Assembly: GCF_034424375.1 (NCBI RefSeq)
Contig: NZ_CP139965.1
Span: forward strand, 372,001 to 436,000
Length of the DNA: 64,000 nucleotides
Direction: 5' to 3'
From: Paraburkholderia kururiensis
GTDB lineage: Bacteria > Pseudomonadota > Gammaproteobacteria > Burkholderiales > Burkholderiaceae
Both the position numbers and the translations under genes were made by a program. Each line of letters opens with the position of its first letter. The first letter of the stretch is position 1. The notes beneath the pieces were generated by a model. The model searched no databases, was not told where the DNA came from, and saw nothing but the letters and a program-made list of their open reading frames with translations. Shown here one piece after another: positions 33,789 through 41,942 of the stretch.

Positions 33789-34089
33789 TCGAGCCGTCCG
33801 AATCACGACGGAACAGCATGCGCTCCGCCCTGCCCAGATCTCCGTCCGAGATCGTCTTGTTGAAATAAAGTCCCAGCAGAATCGATACCGGCGCCGGAAT
33901 TTCCGCGCCCGATTCAAAGCGGCTTCCACGCGATTGCGTCACGCCAAAGCGCGCCCAGAAACGCCGCTGGCTTTCCTTCTTCCGTTTGCGGTACGCAATG
34001 ATCTGCACGCGGTCGATCGCCGATGCCAGTTCTGCCGTCGTCCGCACTTGTCCCGTCGCGGGTTGCCAGTGATTTTCCAGAAGTTCCAT
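33772..34089 (-). CDS. rsaL: RsaL-like HTH repressor of quorum sensing
   Basis: A 105-aa protein whose core (KKESQRRFWARFGVTQSRGSRFESGAEIPAPVSILLGLYFNKTISDGDL) closely follows Pseudomonas RsaL, a tetrahelical HTH repressor that holds AHL synthesis in check at the lasI promoter. It lies between luxR and luxI on the opposite strand, the arrangement described for braI-rsaL-braR in plant-associated Burkholderia. Its start faces luxI across 162 bases, so it can repress luxI and itself. Its stop overlaps the luxR end by 17 bases. Confidence 0.92.
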   Translation of the reverse strand: MELLENHWQPATGQVRTTAELASAIDRVQIIAYRKRKKESQRRFWARFGVTQSRGSRFESGAEIPAPVSILLGLYFNKTISDGDLGRAERMLFRRDSDGSISPDL

Positions 34090-34162
34090 GGTGGTCCCTG
34101 CCCGTTATGCCTGTTGATTAATTGCTGCCGGACCGATTCTCCGCACTTGCGCGCACGCGCGC

Positions 34163-34178
34163 ACCTATCCAGGTAGGT
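34163..34178. promoter_or_regulatory. Candidate lux box upstream of luxI
   Basis: ACCTATCCAGGTAGGT, an imperfect dyad with ACCTA/TAGGT arms, 74 bases before the luxI-type start. It fits a LuxR-AHL site of 16-20 bp. It runs into a GTAG tandem (GGTAGGTAGGTAG). Confidence 0.5.
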
Positions 34179-34179
34179 A

Positions 34180-34194
34180 GGTAGTTTTTCTACC
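34180..34194. promoter_or_regulatory. Second dyad in the rsaL/luxI intergenic region
   Basis: GGTAG-TTTTT-CTACC, perfect 5-bp arms, next to the candidate lux box. By analogy with lasI, where RsaL and LasR bind adjacent sites, this could be the RsaL operator. Assignment inferred. Confidence 0.4.
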
Positions 34195-34251
34195 CAAAAT
34201 GCATAACTTTCGACACGTATTTGGGCCATCAACACGTGTCGGGAGAACGTC

Positions 34252-34842
34252 ATGCAAGCAACAATCCGGATCGGTTTGCGGCAGGAATTCGATAACGAAC
34301 ATATCAACGAAATGTACCGGCTCAGGGCCCGCGTATTCCGCGACCGCATGGGCTGGGATATTCCCACCATTGCAGGCATGGAGATCGACGGCTACGACGC
34401 GCTCGGGCCGCATTACATGCTGATTCAGGAGCCGGCGGGCGAGGTGCGGGGATGCTGGCGGCTGATGCCCACCGAAGGGCCGAACATGCTGCGCGACACC
34501 TTCCCGCAATTGCTGGCGGGCAAGGCTGCGCCCGCTGGACGGACCATCTGGGAGCTGAGCCGCTTTGCCATCGAAGCGGGCGGGGACCAATCGTTCGGTT
34601 TTGCCGACGTAACCATGCACGCCATCCACGCGCTCGTGACCTTCGCGGACCGCATGGGCATTACGCGTTACGTCACGGTGACGACGACGCCCATCGAGCG
34701 TCTGCTGCGCCGCACCGGCATCGAGTTGGCGCGGCTCGGGCCGCCCATGCGCATCGGCACGGAAAACGCCATTGCGCTCGATATCGCGGTGAGCCCGCAA
34801 ACCCGCGTGGCGCTGTTCGGACCGATGGCAGCGGCTGCATGA
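34252..34842 (+). CDS. Acyl-homoserine-lactone synthase (BraI-like LuxI family)
   Basis: Makes an N-acyl-homoserine lactone from SAM and an acyl-ACP. The 196-aa protein keeps all invariant LuxI residues, each offset by about one: Arg25, Phe29, Trp35, Asp46, Asp49, Arg70, Glu101 and Arg104 (IWELSRFAIE). ATG 34252 is preceded by GGGAGAACGTC. In the described BraI systems the product is a 3-oxo long-chain AHL; a threonine in the TVTTTPIERLL stretch near residue 144 is consistent with a 3-oxo preference, but this is a weak rule. Gene intact, unlike its partner luxR. Confidence 0.94.
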   Translation: MQATIRIGLRQEFDNEHINEMYRLRARVFRDRMGWDIPTIAGMEIDGYDALGPHYMLIQEPAGEVRGCWRLMPTEGPNMLRDTFPQLLAGKAAPAGRTIWELSRFAIEAGGDQSFGFADVTMHAIHALVTFADRMGITRYVTVTTTPIERLLRRTGIELARLGPPMRIGTENAIALDIAVSPQTRVALFGPMAAAA

Positions 34843-34863
34843 CGGTGGTCTGACAATCGAACC

Positions 34864-34891
34864 GGGCGGCTGCCGCCGCAAGCAGCCGCCC
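34864..34891. terminator. Strong hairpin between luxI and a convergent exporter gene
   Basis: GGGCGGCTGC (34864-34873) and GCAGCCGCCC (34882-34891), perfect 10-bp stem and 8-base loop. No T-tract on either strand, but the position between convergent stops suggests a two-way terminator. Confidence 0.5.
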
Positions 34892-34905
34892 GCCGTGAAA
34901 GCCGC

Positions 34906-36483
34906 TCAGCCGGCTCGCGGAGCGCGCCGGAACGTGATGTGCGAAATGCGGCGCACGATCAGCACGGCCGCGAACGCGGCGCAGCCGGTCAACACCACAC
35001 CAATGTGAATCGACTGCACGAGGATGTGCCTGACGGCCTCCATGAGCGCGGGACCGTCCAGTCCGGCGGCCCGCAGCTGGTTCAGCAGACTGTCGCGCAG
35101 CCCTTCGTCGATGAGGATTCGCGGATCGCCCAACTCCGGCTGCCAGCGCGCCGCCGCCGGCTTGCCGAGCACCTGCAGCGCGTCCTCCACGCCCGAGGCG
35201 TAATGCCGGTTCACGATGGTCGCCACAATGCTCGTGCCCAGCATGCCGCCCACCATGCGCGTGGATTGCAGCAGCGCCGTGGTGATGCCGAAACGCTCCC
35301 GTCCGGCAATCTCCTGGCCGAAGACGTTGAGGTTGTTGAGGATGAAACCCAAGCCGATGCCCACGGCCGACATCGCCACCTCGAGCCACAGATGCGGCGT
35401 GGACTGCGTCGCGAGCGCGAGACCCGCGGAGGCCGCGACAAGCAACGCAAAGCCGATCGAGAGAATCAGCGTGGGCTTCGGCAAATGAATCACGATGCGC
35501 GTGTTGATGAGGCTGCCAATGGCGATACACGCGGCAATCGGCGTAGCGAGGAGGCCCGCCTGCTGGGGCGACAGCCCGAAGCCGCCTTGCAGCAGCAGCG
35601 GCGCGAAGAAGATCAGCGAGAACATCACGAAGCCCGAAAGCGTGGAGAGCATGAAGAGCGTCACGATCTGCGCGTCGCGAAAGAGGTCGAGCGGGATGAT
35701 GGGATGTGTCGCACGCCGCTCGCACGCCAGCAGTGCCGCTGTCCCGCCCACGACCACGGCCGCGAGAATCAGGTTACCCGTGGTAAAGCCGTCCTTCGGC
35801 ACCGCCTCGATGAACACCTGAAAGCAGCCGAGCACCAGCGCCACCAGCGCCGCGCCGCCCCAGTCGATGCGCACCTCGCCCGTGCGTTCGCGTCGGTAAG
35901 ACGGCAGATGCGCCCAGATGAAGTAGAACGCGAGCACGCCCACCGGCAGGTTGACGAAGAACGTGGACCGCCAGCCGAAATGCTCGCTCAGCCAGCCCCC
36001 GAGCGACGGCCCCGCCGCCGTGCCGATGCCGTACGCCGCCGCCATGACGACCTGCCAGCGCACACGGGCACGCGGGTCCGGAAACAGATCGGGAATGGAA
36101 GCGAAAGCGGTGCCCACCATCATGCCGCCGCCCACGCCTTGCAGCCCGCGCGCGATGGCGAGGAACGGCATGCTGGTGGCAAGGCCGCACAGCACGGAAG
36201 CCAACGTGAACACGATCACTGCGGCAAGCACGAAGCGCTTGCGGCCAAAGTAGTCGCCCAGCCGACCGAACACCGGCACGGTCACGACAGAGGCCAGCAG
36301 ATAGGCGCTCGCGATCCACGCGTAGTACTCGAAGCCGTGCAGCTCCGCGACGATGGACGGCAGCGCGGTACTCACCACGGTCTGGTCGAGCGCGACCAGC
36401 ATGTTGACGAGACCGATGCCCAGCATGGCGAGCAGCGCGTGACGAAAAGGCAGGGAGGCAGAGGTAGAGGAAGGCGAAGTCAC
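34906..36483 (-). CDS. MFS transporter, DHA2 (14-helix) drug/compound exporter
   Basis: Proton-driven exporter of 525 aa. Motifs: motif D1-like LVALDQTVVSTALPSIVAEL in the first helix, motif A in VFGRLGDYFGRKRFVLAAV, and antiporter motif C-like sequence in helix 5 (TAAGPSLGGWLSEHFGWRSTFFVNLP). About 14 hydrophobic segments. GTG 36483 is the likely start since it begins right before the conserved N-terminus; the frame is open 33 codons further. It is downstream of, and co-directional with, the GntR gene (161-base gap). Confidence 0.9.
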   Translation of the reverse strand: MTSPSSTSASLPFRHALLAMLGIGLVNMLVALDQTVVSTALPSIVAELHGFEYYAWIASAYLLASVVTVPVFGRLGDYFGRKRFVLAAVIVFTLASVLCGLATSMPFLAIARGLQGVGGGMMVGTAFASIPDLFPDPRARVRWQVVMAAAYGIGTAAGPSLGGWLSEHFGWRSTFFVNLPVGVLAFYFIWAHLPSYRRERTGEVRIDWGGAALVALVLGCFQVFIEAVPKDGFTTGNLILAAVVVGGTAALLACERRATHPIIPLDLFRDAQIVTLFMLSTLSGFVMFSLIFFAPLLLQGGFGLSPQQAGLLATPIAACIAIGSLINTRIVIHLPKPTLILSIGFALLVAASAGLALATQSTPHLWLEVAMSAVGIGLGFILNNLNVFGQEIAGRERFGITTALLQSTRMVGGMLGTSIVATIVNRHYASGVEDALQVLGKPAAARWQPELGDPRILIDEGLRDSLLNQLRAAGLDGPALMEAVRHILVQSIHIGVVLTGCAAFAAVLIVRRISHITFRRAPRAG

Positions 36484-36643
36484 TTCAGGGCGGCGCAAAT
36501 GATGCGCGAAAAAGACGCAAGGGAAAGAGCAGGTCCTCAAGCGAGCCCGCGGCCAGGTCCAACGGACCGATCCTCGGCGCAAGCCCGCGGACCGAACCCG
36601 GCGGACAGGCCCGGCGCGCCGGAAAACCGGCCGCGCCGTGCGA

Positions 36644-37336
36644 TCACGAACCGAACATCCGGTCTCGTGCGTTCTCCAGATGGCGACGCATGGCGTCGGC
36701 CGCGCCCGCCGCGTCGTGACGGCGAATGGCCTCCAGCACCGCGAGATGCTCGGCCTGAACCATGCGCTGACGCTCGATCGTCTTCACCAGCGAAAGGTTG
36801 CGCGACAGATTCATGCTGAACACGATCTGTTCTTCGATGAAGGACATTACCGTAATAAAAAACTGGTTTCGAGACGCGCGGGCCACGGCGAGATGGAACG
36901 TAAAGTCGTCTTTCGCACCGATGCCCTGCGTTTGCACCACACGCTCGAGATCGTCCCACGCCTGCTGGATGGCCTCGATGTCTTCGGGCTCAGCCTGCTG
37001 CGCGGCGAGCGCGGCGGCGCCAGCCTCGGTCACCACGCGGAATTCGTAGCAGCGGCGAATGTCCGAGAGAGTTTCGAGCGGCGCAAAGCGACGCACGTCG
37101 GGATCGGGCCGACGCGCAACCGTCGTTCCAGAACCGTGCCGCGTCACCACGATGCCGTCCGCGCGCAGCCGGGCCAGCGCCTCGCGCACCGTGGGCCGCG
37201 ACGTCTCGAAACGCTCCGCGAGGGCGTGCTCGGTGGGCAGCCGGTCGCCCTCCTTGTACTCGCCTTCGAGAATGCGGTTGAGAATGTCCGTGTAGATCTG
37301 TTCCGGCAGACCGGTCGCCTTACGTTCGCTCGCCAT
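36644..37336 (-). CDS. FadR-subfamily GntR regulator
   Basis: A 230-aa repressor with an N-terminal winged helix (about residues 10-75; EGDRLPTEHALAERFETSRPTVREALARLRADGIV) and a C-terminal FCD ligand domain (about 90-220) with metal-type ligands (DDFTFHLAVA, AEHLAVLEAI). FCD regulators sense small organic acids, often sugar acids. Candidate targets are the adjacent exporter and the sugar-acid cluster at 22-32 kb, whose promoters share TGTCAAACAAGTT-like motifs. A related TTGTCAAAAATTGG lies upstream of this gene at 37408-37421. Start 37336 (MASERKATGLPEQIY). Confidence 0.9.
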   Translation of the reverse strand: MASERKATGLPEQIYTDILNRILEGEYKEGDRLPTEHALAERFETSRPTVREALARLRADGIVVTRHGSGTTVARRPDPDVRRFAPLETLSDIRRCYEFRVVTEAGAAALAAQQAEPEDIEAIQQAWDDLERVVQTQGIGAKDDFTFHLAVARASRNQFFITVMSFIEEQIVFSMNLSRNLSLVKTIERQRMVQAEHLAVLEAIRRHDAAGAADAMRRHLENARDRMFGS

Positions 37337-37646
37337 GGTCGCTTGCTTGTGATCGTCGCCTGTCGTGGTCGCGGGTCGAAGCAACAGCGGCGTACAGCCG
37401 CCAGCTTGTCAAAAATTGGTGTCGATTGTAAGGCAAACCCGGCCGCGCTCATGCGCAAAGATGCGGCCGCGTCGATCGATTTGCGGTCGGAAGGCCGAAC
37501 GCAAGCACCTGAGAGGGACGCCGGCCGCTCGGCTCGACTTGGCAAGCGCCGAATTGACATCCTGCTTCCGTCCATCTTTCGATGCGGCGTGCCACACGAT
37601 CGTTTAAGCTGCCCGGCGTCCTTTCCCGTCAACGTGGAGGTTCCCT

Positions 37647-38111
37647 ATGTACAAACGCATTCTCGTCGCGGTCGACGGCAGCGAAACATCGCGCCGCGCG
37701 TTCGACGCGGCGCTCGACCTGGCCAGCTCGACCGGCGCCGAACTTCAGCCGTTCTATGTGATCGAGAACACGCCGCTCTATTTCGAGGCGCCCGGCTACG
37801 ACCCGTCCATCCTGCGCACGCAGATGATCGAGCAGGGCAAGACGCTCGCCACCGAGCTTGGCGCGGCGATGCGCGCGAAGGGCGTGGCCGGCGAACTGGC
37901 GACGGGCGAAGCGTCGTCGCTCGACGACGTGCCCACGCTGATCCTCGCGCGCGCGAAGGCGTTCAACGCCGACCTCGTGGTGATGGGCACGCATGGCCGC
38001 CGCGGATTCCGGCGTCTGATTCTCGGCAGCATCGCCGAACACTGCGTGCGTCAGGCGAGCCTGCCGGTGCTGCTGATTCCATCCGCCGCGAGCGGCGTGC
38101 AGGAGGCGTGA
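37647..38111 (+). CDS. Universal stress protein (UspA family)
   Basis: A 154-aa single-domain Usp with the ATP-binding pattern VMGTHGRRGFRRLILGSIAEHCVRQASLPVLLIP, i.e. the G-2x-G-9x-G(S) motif of the nucleotide-binding subclass. Strand 1 reads YKRILVAVDGSETSRRAFD. GGAGG sits 8 bases before the ATG. It precedes an FNR-type regulator gene; Usp genes are frequent targets of anaerobic regulators, so the pairing may be functional. Confidence 0.93.
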   Translation: MYKRILVAVDGSETSRRAFDAALDLASSTGAELQPFYVIENTPLYFEAPGYDPSILRTQMIEQGKTLATELGAAMRAKGVAGELATGEASSLDDVPTLILARAKAFNADLVVMGTHGRRGFRRLILGSIAEHCVRQASLPVLLIPSAASGVQEA

Positions 38112-38148
38112 CCTCGCGCAAAGGGCCGTGCGGCCGGTGCGCGTCGAT

Positions 38149-38162
38149 TTGTCGCTGATCAA
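38149..38162. promoter_or_regulatory. Half-matching FNR/ANR box upstream of the fnr-type gene
   Basis: TTGTC-GCTG-ATCAA compared with the consensus TTGAT-N4-ATCAA: one half perfect, the other 3 of 5. It lies 49 bases before the ATG, where a self-regulating FNR protein would bind. Confidence 0.35.
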
Positions 38163-38210
38163 CATCGGCGCGCGATGGGAAAATTCTTCAAACGTTCCCA
38201 GGAGCAGGCC

Positions 38211-38969
38211 ATGCTGACCCCGACCGCCATTCCGCAAACCACCGTGCGCCGTACCACGCACGTGGCGGCGTCCACGCCGTCCCGCACCGCCGCCCGTTGC
38301 TCGACCTGCGCCATGCGCCAGCTGTGCATGCCGCAGGGCCTCGCCGCCGACGAAATGCCGAAGCTCGAATCGCTGATCTGCACGGCTCGGGCCGTGCGGC
38401 GCGGCGAGGCGGTCTATCGCATCGGCGACCCGTTCGAAAGCCTTTATGCGGTGCGGTCCGGTTCACTGAAGACCGTCATGGCGCACCGCGGCGGCCGCGA
38501 ACAGGTCACCGGTCTGCGGCTTGCCGGCGAGGCGCTCGGCCTCGACGGCATCAGCGAAGACCGCCACGCGTGCAGCGCCATCGCGCTCGAAGACAGTTCC
38601 GTATGCATCATTCCCTACGGCGCCCTCAAGACGATGTGCCGCGAAGTCAGCGCCATGCAGGAACGCCTGCATCGCCTCATGAGCGAACAACTGATTCGCG
38701 AATCGGCGCAAATGATGGTGCTCGGCTCGCTTTCCGCAGACGAACGCGTGGCCGCGTTCCTGCTCGACATTTCGGAACGCAACGCGCAGCGCGGCTATTC
38801 GTCGGCGGAATTCAACCTGCGCATGACGCGCGAAGACATGGGCAGCTATCTCGGCATGACGCTCGAAACCGTGAGCCGCACCCTGTCGAGATTACAAAAG
38901 CGCGGCCTGATCGACACGCAAGGCAAATTCATCCGCATCGTCGACATCGAAGGGCTGCGGCAGATCTAA
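38211..38969 (+). CDS. FNR/ANR-type oxygen-responsive regulator with Fe-S cysteines
   Basis: Crp/Fnr-family regulator of 252 aa. It carries the E. coli FNR cluster pattern Cys30-x2-Cys33-x5-Cys39 plus the distant Cys132 (SVCIIP), so it can be expected to hold an oxygen-labile [4Fe-4S] cluster. A cyclic-nucleotide-type beta-roll follows (RRGEAVYRIGDPFESLYAVRSG), then an HTH with ETVSRTLSRLQKRGLI, whose E-x3-SR matches recognition of TTGAT half-sites. Start 38211 is supported by AGGAG. An alternative in-frame start lies 12 codons upstream. Confidence 0.92.
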   Translation: MLTPTAIPQTTVRRTTHVAASTPSRTAARCSTCAMRQLCMPQGLAADEMPKLESLICTARAVRRGEAVYRIGDPFESLYAVRSGSLKTVMAHRGGREQVTGLRLAGEALGLDGISEDRHACSAIALEDSSVCIIPYGALKTMCREVSAMQERLHRLMSEQLIRESAQMMVLGSLSADERVAAFLLDISERNAQRGYSSAEFNLRMTREDMGSYLGMTLETVSRTLSRLQKRGLIDTQGKFIRIVDIEGLRQI

Positions 38970-39155
38970 GCCCTTCCGCGCGCGCGGCTCGCGTCTCGAC
39001 ACAGCCGCCGGCCCTGCTTCAGGGCCTTTCCGTTCTCACTCCCATCCAGTGCGCCGCGCACCTCGTCACGAGGCCGCGGCGCTGTCGCGTGACGTGGCAC
39101 GTGTTCTGCGAAGGCGGTACAGTTTCACGACCTTCCCTTCAGGAGAGCCGGCGCA

Positions 39156-40445
39156 ATGAACCGCGACGCAGTTGAGATCCACCCGCTCGTCCAACGTCTT
39201 CTCGAAGCGCGCCGCGTGAGCGACGCATTGTTCGACGCCGTGAAGCGCGACTTCCTCTACGAGCGGCCCATCGGCGAACGGCACCGCATCGTGTTCTACA
39301 TCGGGCACCTGGAAGCGTTCGACCGTAATCTGTTCAGCGAGCGCCTGTTCGAGCTGCCCTCTTTCGATCCGAAGCTCGACGCGCTGTTTGCGTTCGGTAT
39401 CGACCCCGTGGACGGTGGCCTGCCCACCGACGTGCCCAGCGACTGGCCCGCGCTCGATGTCGTCCGCGACTACGCGCAGCGCGCTCGCGAGCAGATCGAC
39501 ACCCGCCTGCATGCCTTCGATCTCGGCAGCGGCGCCATCCACACCGGCTCGCCGACGCAGTTGCTGAACGTGGCCATCGAGCATCGGCTCATGCATGTGG
39601 AAACGCTCGCGTACATGCTGCATCAGTTGGCACTCGACCAGAAGCATGCGCCATCGCATGCCGCCCGCACGACGGGGAGCGACGGCTCCCACACCGTCTC
39701 GCCCTCGATGGTGCACGTGCCCGCGGGCACGGCCATTCTCGGCATGCCGCCTGAACGTGGCGTCTTTGGCTGGGACAACGAGTACGGCGAAGCGCGTATC
39801 GACGTGCCCGCGTTCGAGATAGACCGCTACATGGTTACGAACGGCGAGTACCGCGAGTTCGTGGAGGCCGGCGGCTATCGCGAGCGGGCTCTATGGAACG
39901 ACAAGGACTGGGCGTGGAAAGAAGCGCAGCAGATCGAGCATCCCGTCTTCTGGTCGCAAGCCGGTAACGGCTGGACACTGCGCACCATGTTCGACGAGAT
40001 CGACCTGCCGCCCGCATGGCCCGCGTATGTGAGCCACGCCGAGGCAAGCGCCTATGCCCGCTGGCGCGGCAAATCGCTGCCCACGGAAGCGCAATGGCAG
40101 CGCGCCGCGCACGGCATCGACCAACCCGAGAGCGGCAACTTCGACTTCCGCAATTGGGACCCGCAGCCCGTGGACGCCTTCCCCGCAAGCCGCGGTACGT
40201 TCGGCGCGGAAGGGCTGTACGGCAACGGCTGGGAATGGACCTCGACGCTATTCGAACCGCTGCCCGGCTTCGAGCCGTTCCCGTTCTACCTCGGCTACTC
40301 GGCGAATTTCTTCGACGGCCAGCATTACGTGCTCAAAGGCGGCTCCGCGCGGACCGCGCGCTGCATGCTGCGGCCCACGTTCCGCAACTGGTTTCAGCCG
40401 CGGTATCAGTACGTGTATGCGGGGTTCAGGTGTGTGAAGGCGTGA
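39156..40445 (+). CDS. egtB: EgtB-like non-haem iron sulfoxide synthase (DinB plus FGE-sulfatase domains)
   Basis: Protein of 429 aa. The N-terminal DinB-like bundle has the three iron ligands His51, His143 and His147 (EHRLMHVET, the H-x3-H-x-E motif), and the C-terminal FGE-sulfatase fold starts near residue 172 (MVHVPAGTAILGMPPERGVFGWDNEYGEARIDVPAFEIDRY) and ends in GGSARTARCM...RYQYVYAGFRC. EgtB joins cysteine or gamma-glutamylcysteine to trimethylhistidine with O2 in ergothioneine synthesis. No egtD (histidine methyltransferase) gene is nearby, so the substrate could differ. GGAGAG lies before the ATG. Ends 34 bases from the convergent amiE. Confidence 0.82.
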   Translation: MNRDAVEIHPLVQRLLEARRVSDALFDAVKRDFLYERPIGERHRIVFYIGHLEAFDRNLFSERLFELPSFDPKLDALFAFGIDPVDGGLPTDVPSDWPALDVVRDYAQRAREQIDTRLHAFDLGSGAIHTGSPTQLLNVAIEHRLMHVETLAYMLHQLALDQKHAPSHAARTTGSDGSHTVSPSMVHVPAGTAILGMPPERGVFGWDNEYGEARIDVPAFEIDRYMVTNGEYREFVEAGGYRERALWNDKDWAWKEAQQIEHPVFWSQAGNGWTLRTMFDEIDLPPAWPAYVSHAEASAYARWRGKSLPTEAQWQRAAHGIDQPESGNFDFRNWDPQPVDAFPASRGTFGAEGLYGNGWEWTSTLFEPLPGFEPFPFYLGYSANFFDGQHYVLKGGSARTARCMLRPTFRNWFQPRYQYVYAGFRCVKA

Positions 40446-40479
40446 GCGTCCCTCACACCCTGACCGGAACGCCAGCCAT

Positions 40480-41505
40480 TTACTCGCCATGCGGGATGCC
40501 CTCTATCGGGCACTCCGCCGTGCCGGGCGTGGTGCGCGTGAGTGCCTCTACGGCGCGCCGTGTACCTTCCGGATCTTCGATCCAGTTTCGATAGAAGCCG
40601 AACGGGCACGCCGCCACGCCGTTGGCGCCGTCGCCGGAATGGTGAGTGCCCGTATATCCGCGATGAAGCAGCTTGTACAAATGGTTCTGCGACTGCATGT
40701 TGCGCCGCGCGTCGCGAATCATATCGAGCGATAGTTCGGCATACTGAACGCCCATCTCTTCTTCGCCGCATTCACCCAGCGTGCGCCCGTCGAAACCGAC
40801 GATGGCCGAATGACCGAAGTACGAATACACGCCGTCCCATCCGGTCGCATTCGCCACCGCGACATACGTGTTATTCATCCACGCCATGGCCTTCGCCACC
40901 AACACCTGCTGTTCCTTGGCGGGGTACATGTACCCCTGGCATCGCACAATGAGTTCCGCGCCGCCCATCGCGCAATCGCGCCAGATCTCCGGATAGTTGC
41001 CGTCGTCGCAGATGATGAGGCTGATCTTGATGCCCTTCGGCCCTTCTGTCACATAGGTACGGTCGCCGGGATACCAGCCTTCGATCGGTGTCCACGGCAT
41101 GATCTTGCGGTACTTCTGCACGATTTCGCCGCGGTTGTCGATGAGGATCAGCGTGTTGTACGGCACCTTGTCGGGATGCGCTTCGTGCCGCTCGCCGGTC
41201 AGCGAGAACACACCCCACACGTTGGCCTTGCGGCACGCCGCTGAAAATATTTCGGTTTCCTCTCCAGGTATCGTGGCCGCCGTGTCGAACATCTCCTGAC
41301 GGTCATACATGATTCCGTGCGTCGAGTATTCCGGAAACACGACGAGGTCCATGCCGGGCAACCCCTGCTTCATGCCGACCACCATGTCGGCGATCTTCCG
41401 CGCGTTCTCCAGCACCTCGGCTTTCGTGTGCAGACGCGGCATCTTGTAATTGACCACTGCGACGCCCACACAATCGCGGCTGCTCGAAATATCACCATGT
41501 CGCAT
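40480..41505 (-). CDS. amiE: Aliphatic amidase
   Basis: Nitrilase-superfamily amidase (EC 3.5.1.4) of 341 aa hydrolysing acetamide, propionamide and similar to acid plus ammonia. The catalytic set Glu59, Lys134, Glu142 and Cys166 falls at exactly the residue numbers known for Pseudomonas AmiE and Geobacillus amidase, and the N-terminus MRHGDISSSRD is the family standard. Last gene of the minus-strand amide cluster, 67 bases after fmdB. AmiF (formamidase) is similar, but the numbering and the N-terminus favour AmiE. Confidence 0.95.
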   Translation of the reverse strand: MRHGDISSSRDCVGVAVVNYKMPRLHTKAEVLENARKIADMVVGMKQGLPGMDLVVFPEYSTHGIMYDRQEMFDTAATIPGEETEIFSAACRKANVWGVFSLTGERHEAHPDKVPYNTLILIDNRGEIVQKYRKIMPWTPIEGWYPGDRTYVTEGPKGIKISLIICDDGNYPEIWRDCAMGGAELIVRCQGYMYPAKEQQVLVAKAMAWMNNTYVAVANATGWDGVYSYFGHSAIVGFDGRTLGECGEEEMGVQYAELSLDMIRDARRNMQSQNHLYKLLHRGYTGTHHSGDGANGVAACPFGFYRNWIEDPEGTRRAVEALTRTTPGTAECPIEGIPHGE

Positions 41506-41572
41506 GATTCGTTTCTCCTTGAAGGCGCGTAATCCTGATGCGGACCTCGCCGCAACGGCCCGCGCTAACGGG

Positions 41573-41917
41573 CTAGTGACTGATCATCCACGGGCGCCCC
41601 GCCGGCCGTTTGAGCCCCGCCGACGTCTGCGCGCTCGCGCCCGCGAGCGTGGTGCGACCGCCCGAACAGCAGCCGCAGCCCGGCCGGTGGCGCAGCGGCG
41701 GGCCGTCCGCAGACTGGCGTGGCGCGTGAGCCGCGCGCTCGTTCGTCGCGCGCGCGATGCGGCTCGTGCCGGCCATCAACGCCAGCGAGGGCGCGGTCAT
41801 CAGGCGTGTGCTCTCGCCGCCGCACTCGGGGCAATGGCACGGCATCTCGCGGTCCGCGATGCGTCGCATGACGGAGAACGGTCCGCAGTGCGCGCACTCG
41901 AAGTCGTAGATCGGCAT
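41573..41917 (-). CDS. fmdB: FmdB-type zinc-ribbon protein
   Basis: A 114-aa protein with an N-terminal zinc ribbon of the FmdB family (MPIYDFECAHC, then CHCPECG; two CxxC pairs) and a long, basic, poorly ordered tail with a GCGCCSGG cysteine cluster. Named from the Methylophilus formamidase operon, where FmdB was proposed to regulate. Position between fmdA (25 bases upstream) and amiE keeps the same gene order. Function still not settled in the family. Confidence 0.85.
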   Translation of the reverse strand: MPIYDFECAHCGPFSVMRRIADREMPCHCPECGGESTRLMTAPSLALMAGTSRIARATNERAAHAPRQSADGPPLRHRPGCGCCSGGRTTLAGASAQTSAGLKRPAGRPWMISH

Positions 41918-41942
41918 ATCGGGCTCCGAATCGTTTAGTGGT

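Noticed and set aside
39156..40445. Formylglycine-generating (sulfatase-activating) enzyme instead of EgtB
   Set aside because: The N-terminal DinB-like domain with an H-x3-H-x-E iron site is specific to EgtB-type proteins.
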